NCBI RefSeq assembly: GCF_024055725.1
Contig: NZ_JAMXMX010000011.1
Span: forward strand, 124,001 to 188,000
DNA: 64,000 bases
Direction of reading: 5' to 3'
DNA from: Actinoallomurus spadix
Lineage (GTDB): Bacteria > Actinomycetota > Actinomycetes > Streptosporangiales > Streptosporangiaceae
Below the pieces are notes generated by a model that saw nothing but the letters and a program-made list of their open reading frames with translations, had not been told where the DNA came from and made no database searches. The translations under genes and the position numbers were made by a program. Shown here piece after piece: positions 60,784 through 64,000 of this stretch; positions within the stretch are counted from its first letter, which is position 1, and every line of letters begins with the position of its first letter.

Positions 60784-62826
60784 GTGTCGCTTGATCATTT
60801 GACCGAGGCCGAGAAGCTCGTCTGGCGGATGTCCCGCACCGGGGACTGGGCGGACCTGCGCGCCGGCGATCCCGGCGCGGACGACGTGGCCGGTGGCACG
60901 TCGTGGGGCCCGGAGCGCACGGTCGACGCGGAGGTGATCCGGGCGCTGCTGCTCGGCGCCGCCGGCGCGGAACCGGGGCACCATCCGGCGCTGCGGCTCC
61001 GCGGCGCGCGGGTGACCGGGCGGCTGGACCTGATGGGCGCGTCGGTCGAGTACGCGCTGGTGTGCGAGGGCTGCCACTTCGAGGAGCCGCTGCGGTTCGT
61101 CGAGGCGAGCACGAGGACGGTGCGGATCACCGGCAGCCGACTGCCGGCCTTCAACGGCGCCCGGCTGCGCCTCGACGGCATCCTGAATCTCCAGCAGAGC
61201 CGGATCGAACGCGGCGTGCGCCTCGACCGGGCGAAGGTCACCGGCGAGGTGTTCCTCCGCGGCGCGACCGTGGGCGCGGACGACGCCGGGGTCGCGCTCG
61301 CGGCCGACGGGATGACCGTCGACGGCAACGTCGAATGCGACGAGGGCTTCACGGCCGACGGCGCCGTACGGTTGCGCGGCGCCCGGCTCACCGGCTCGAT
61401 GTCCCTGATCCGCGCCCGGCTGAGCTGCCCCGGCGGCCGGGCCCTCGACGGGAGCAACCTGACCATCGACGGCTGGCTCGCCGTGCGGGCGGCGACGGTG
61501 ACCGGGCGGTTCGGGCTGCAGAACGCGCGGATCGCCGGCTGGATCGATCTGGCGGCCGCCCGGTTGAGCAATCCCGGCGGGGATGCCTTCACCGCGGGCG
61601 GCCTGGCCGTCGACGGGGGCGTGTGGTGCCATCGCGGCTTCTCCGCCGAGGGCGCGGTACGGCTCGTCGGCGCCCGCCTCGGCGGCAACCTCACGCTCAC
61701 CGGCGCGCGGCTGGACACCCCGGGTGGCACCGCGTTGAACGTCGCGCGGGCCTCGATGGCCGATCTGGACGCCGACGGGCTCACGGCGCGCGGCGTGGTC
61801 ATCATGGCCGGCGCGGAGATCGCCCGCCGGGTCACCCTCAGGGACGCCCGGCTCGGCGACGGCCCGGACGACACCGCTCTGGACGCCGACGGCGTCACCA
61901 CGGGGACGCTCGTGATGCGCGGGCTGGAGGCCCGGGGCGCGGTGCTGATCCGCACCGCGCGGATCAGCGGCCGGATGACGCTGGCCGACGCCCGGCTGAG
62001 CGCGTCCGGCATCGCGCTGCGGCTGTCCCGCACCGAGATCGGCGCGGACGTGTTCTGCCACCGCATGACGGTCGAGGGCCGGGTGAAGCTGACGGGCGCC
62101 CGGATCGGCCGGGAACTGATACTCGACCGCGTACGGTTCGTTCCTCCCGGCGACGGCGTCGCCCTGGACGCCCGCACGATCACCGTCGGCGAGCTGACAC
62201 TGACCGGCCCGGTCGAGGGCGCCGTCCAGCTCGACCACGCCCGCGTGGGGGTGCTGCGCGACGATCCGGACCACTGGCCGTCCGCGCTGAGCCTCGACGG
62301 GTTCACGTACGACGCCCTGGAGCCGCGCCTGTCCGCCGCCGAACGGCTGACGTGGCTGTCCCGGGACCCCGGTGGCTGCCCGCCGCAGCCGTACGAGCAG
62401 CTGGCCGCCTTCTACGCCCGCATCGGCCAGCCGGGCCAGGCCCGCCGGGTGCTGTACGCCCGCGAACTGCACCAGCGGCGCACGATGTCGCGTGTCGGCC
62501 GCGTGTGGAGCTTCCTCCAGGACGCCGCGGTCGGCTATGGCTACCGATCCTGGCGGGCCGTGGCCTGGCTCGCCCTCCTGCTGATGGTGGGGAGCGTCGT
62601 CTACGGGTTCGCACCTCCCGCACCGCTGAAGGCCGGTGAGGCCCCGCACTTCAACCCCGTCATGTACACCCTCGACCTGCTGCTCCCCATCGTCGACCTG
62701 GGCCAGCAGAACGCCTTCAACCCGGCGGGCGCGCAGCAGTGGTTCTCCTACATCCTGGTCGCCGCCGGCTGGGTCCTCGCCACCACGATCGCCGCCGGCG
62801 CCGCCCGCGTCATCACCCGCCGCTGA
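60784..62826 (+). CDS. Large repetitive beta-helix-like membrane protein
   Basis: A 680-residue protein. Residues about 70-520 consist of roughly 20-24 residue repeats in which a GARLTG-like motif recurs (LRGARVTGRLDLMGA, LRGARLTGSMSLIRARL, LVGARLGGNLTLTGARL, TARISGRMTLADARL), suggesting a right-handed beta-helix. Then comes a linker with RLTWLSRDPGGCPPQPYEQL and YARIGQPGQARRVLYARELH, and two C-terminal membrane helices (WRAVAWLALLLMVGSVVYGF; WFSYILVAAGWVLATTIAAG). Similar proteins are common in streptomycetes, often mislabelled oxidoreductase; no enzyme motif is seen. The end resembles half an ion-channel pore. The GTG at 60784 has GGAGAA upstream. Confidence 0.8.
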   Translation: MSLDHLTEAEKLVWRMSRTGDWADLRAGDPGADDVAGGTSWGPERTVDAEVIRALLLGAAGAEPGHHPALRLRGARVTGRLDLMGASVEYALVCEGCHFEEPLRFVEASTRTVRITGSRLPAFNGARLRLDGILNLQQSRIERGVRLDRAKVTGEVFLRGATVGADDAGVALAADGMTVDGNVECDEGFTADGAVRLRGARLTGSMSLIRARLSCPGGRALDGSNLTIDGWLAVRAATVTGRFGLQNARIAGWIDLAAARLSNPGGDAFTAGGLAVDGGVWCHRGFSAEGAVRLVGARLGGNLTLTGARLDTPGGTALNVARASMADLDADGLTARGVVIMAGAEIARRVTLRDARLGDGPDDTALDADGVTTGTLVMRGLEARGAVLIRTARISGRMTLADARLSASGIALRLSRTEIGADVFCHRMTVEGRVKLTGARIGRELILDRVRFVPPGDGVALDARTITVGELTLTGPVEGAVQLDHARVGVLRDDPDHWPSALSLDGFTYDALEPRLSAAERLTWLSRDPGGCPPQPYEQLAAFYARIGQPGQARRVLYARELHQRRTMSRVGRVWSFLQDAAVGYGYRSWRAVAWLALLLMVGSVVYGFAPPAPLKAGEAPHFNPVMYTLDLLLPIVDLGQQNAFNPAGAQQWFSYILVAAGWVLATTIAAGAARVITRR

Positions 62827-62888
62827 CCCGCCTATGGGAGAGGCGTGCCGAACCTCGCCGCGGAGGCCGGGAACACCGCGCTCGCCGG

Positions 62889-63845
62889 TCAGAACGTGAA
62901 GTGGGCCGGGTCCGCCGAGGACCAGCCGCCTTCATGGACGGTCGTCACCGCTGGTGAGAGGTCCGCCACGAACGGGGTCACGTAGAGGGCCTGGTAGGCG
63001 GAGAAGTCCGAATCGTGCTGCGCGGTCGAGTACGTGTACGCCTGTGCCGTCACTTCGAAGGGCCTGCCGTGATAATCGACGATCTGGGTGGCGGGCTTGC
63101 CGTCCACGAGCAGCTCGAACTGATAGCGGTACCGGCAGTGGTACTTCGTCGTACGCGCGGTGAGGACGAAGGTGGTCGGCTCCCCTGGAGCCAGGTCGTA
63201 TTCGTGGTCCGGGAAGTAGTTGCCGACGAACTCGGGCCCGGCGCCCTTGTCGACGACGTTCTGGGCGACGGGGTTGGGCTTGTCGAGATCGAACCCGATC
63301 TTCGCGCTGTGCGATTCGCCTGCGGTGGGAGAGAAGAAGAGCGTTCCCGTCAAGCGGGCTTCGCATTGCGCGAGCGCTCTGATGTCGGTGATGCGGACGA
63401 GGTTCTTCCGGTTTCCCGTCACCGCCAGCGTGGCGGTCTCCACGTTGACGTTCGCGGCGCCTAACGCGCGCAGGCGCTCATCGCCGGCCTCGCTGTAGAC
63501 GTTCGTCCCAGCGGCGTTCAGCCGGTCCACCACGGCGGCGTTGATCACGGTGCCGGTGGCCATCGACGCCGCGCTCTCGAGGTGCTCGATGCCGATACGG
63601 TTGATCATCATGGCCGGCGCCTTGGGCTCGAGTTTCAGGCCGGTGGAGGTGGCGGGCGTCGAACCGCCACCGTCCGTGAGACCGACGACCTTCAGGATCG
63701 CCGCCCCGAGGACCGTGACGGCGATGGGCCCGATGAGTGCCGTCTTGGTCCAGGCCGACAGGCTTTTGAACCAGCTCTTCTGCTTGTCCGAAGCCCGGCC
63801 CGCGTCTGCCTTACGAGCGGGCGCCCCTTTCTTCTTCACCGTCAT
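62889..63845 (-). CDS. Membrane-anchored hypothetical protein, first of a tandem pair
   Basis: A 318-residue protein with a basic cytoplasmic start (VKKKGAPARKADAGRASDKQ), one membrane helix at about 34-54 (TALIGPIAVTVLGAAILKVV) and an exported beta-rich domain of about 240 residues (LARLTGTLFFSPTAGE-like, TFVLTARTTKYHCRYRYQFE, LLVDGKPATQIVDYHG). No family is recognised and no catalytic motif seen. The end GWSSADPAHFTF matches the visible end of the next gene upstream (AADPATFTY), so this is one of at least two tandem paralogues. Confidence 0.75.
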   Translation of the reverse strand: MTVKKKGAPARKADAGRASDKQKSWFKSLSAWTKTALIGPIAVTVLGAAILKVVGLTDGGGSTPATSTGLKLEPKAPAMMINRIGIEHLESAASMATGTVINAAVVDRLNAAGTNVYSEAGDERLRALGAANVNVETATLAVTGNRKNLVRITDIRALAQCEARLTGTLFFSPTAGESHSAKIGFDLDKPNPVAQNVVDKGAGPEFVGNYFPDHEYDLAPGEPTTFVLTARTTKYHCRYRYQFELLVDGKPATQIVDYHGRPFEVTAQAYTYSTAQHDSDFSAYQALYVTPFVADLSPAVTTVHEGGWSSADPAHFTF

Positions 63846-63969
63846 CTTCCCTCCTCCGGCTCCGCCTCGATGGTGCGCCGCCCGCCTCCCCGTAACAAGA
63901 CGCTCACCGGCGTCGCGGTGGCTGCGTCGTCAGCGCAACGGTGAACTCCCCCGCGGCACGCAGGGCTTT

Positions 63970-64000
63970 TCAGTAGGTGAAGGTCGCCGGGTCGGCCGCG
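63970..64000 (-). CDS. C-terminal end of a tandem paralogue (partial)
   Basis: Only the last nine codons are inside the window: AADPATFTY and a TGA stop. They match the end of the gene at 62889-63845 (SADPAHFTF). The gene continues beyond the right edge. Confidence 0.5.
   Translation of the reverse strand, partial: AADPATFTY

Overview
The window is very GC-rich, densely coded DNA with many 4-bp start/stop overlaps, GTG starts and short intergenic gaps. Together with cydABDC in that order, an actinobacterial-type aminopeptidase N, a gas-vesicle operon of the A-F-G-O-J-L-S-K kind, a complete hopanoid operon and a stand-alone LigD polymerase domain, this points to a filamentous soil actinomycete. 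The family cannot be fixed from sequence alone; Streptosporangiales/Thermomonosporaceae-like is a guess. No rRNA, tRNA, CRISPR array, insertion sequence or prophage was recognised. Most of it reads as chromosomal and partly accessory.

Layout. 1-6.8 kb: a GAF sensor protein cut by the left edge, then the cytochrome bd oxidase operon cydA-cydB-cydD-cydC (minus strand). 6.9-13.6 kb: a membrane-anchored zinc metallopeptidase, a GNAT/enolase-superfamily racemase/M20 peptidase trio that matches a known D- to L-amino-acid conversion route, and aminopeptidase N. 13.6-18.6 kb: gas-vesicle locus (gvpA-F-G-O-J-L-S-K) with a flanking SRPBCC protein and a small basic membrane protein. 18.9-27.5 kb: altronate/galactarate-type dehydratase, a LURP-one-related protein, a two-component system divergent from an ABC/FtsX exporter, and a TetR regulator. 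27.5-38.7 kb: quinone-oxidoreductase-like enzyme, acyl-CoA ligase, kynA-kynU with an Lrp regulator, a GH13 enzyme, MscS channel, MarR/universal-stress pair and a stress-type SDR. 38.7-46.4 kb: hopanoid operon hpnC-hpnD-hpnE-polyprenyl synthase-shc-hpnG-hpnH, divergent from an MGDG-synthase-like glycosyltransferase. 46.5-64 kb: paired DMT transporters, acetyltransferase, SDR, secreted VanX-like dipeptidase, MBL hydrolase, two MFS transporters each with a divergent regulator, LigD polymerase, a MazG-like fusion, a second LURP-one protein, a large repetitive membrane protein and tandem lipid-anchor-like or membrane-anchored paralogues.

How it fits together. Promoter-like sequences of the actinobacterial sigma-B/sigma-F type (GNNT, 14-16 nt, GGGTA) stand before gvpA, before both gvp-flanking genes, before the DUF3072 gene and before the SDR at 37.3 kb, so a general-stress regulon may tie these regions together. 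The hopanoid operon is almost completely translationally coupled and can make hopene and adenosyl/ribosyl hopane from C15 precursors.

The clearest anomalies are two damaged genes lying side by side at 55.7-57.1 kb: an epoxide hydrolase remnant whose N-terminal part is inverted relative to the rest, and an ArsR-type regulator broken by a one-base slip in a run of seven C. I found no single clearly novel defence or biosynthetic system. The best candidates for something undescribed are the SRPBCC/small-membrane-protein pair at the gas-vesicle locus, the glycosyltransferase beside the hopanoid operon, a 40-codon ORF at 50.9 kb and the large repetitive membrane protein at 60.8 kb.
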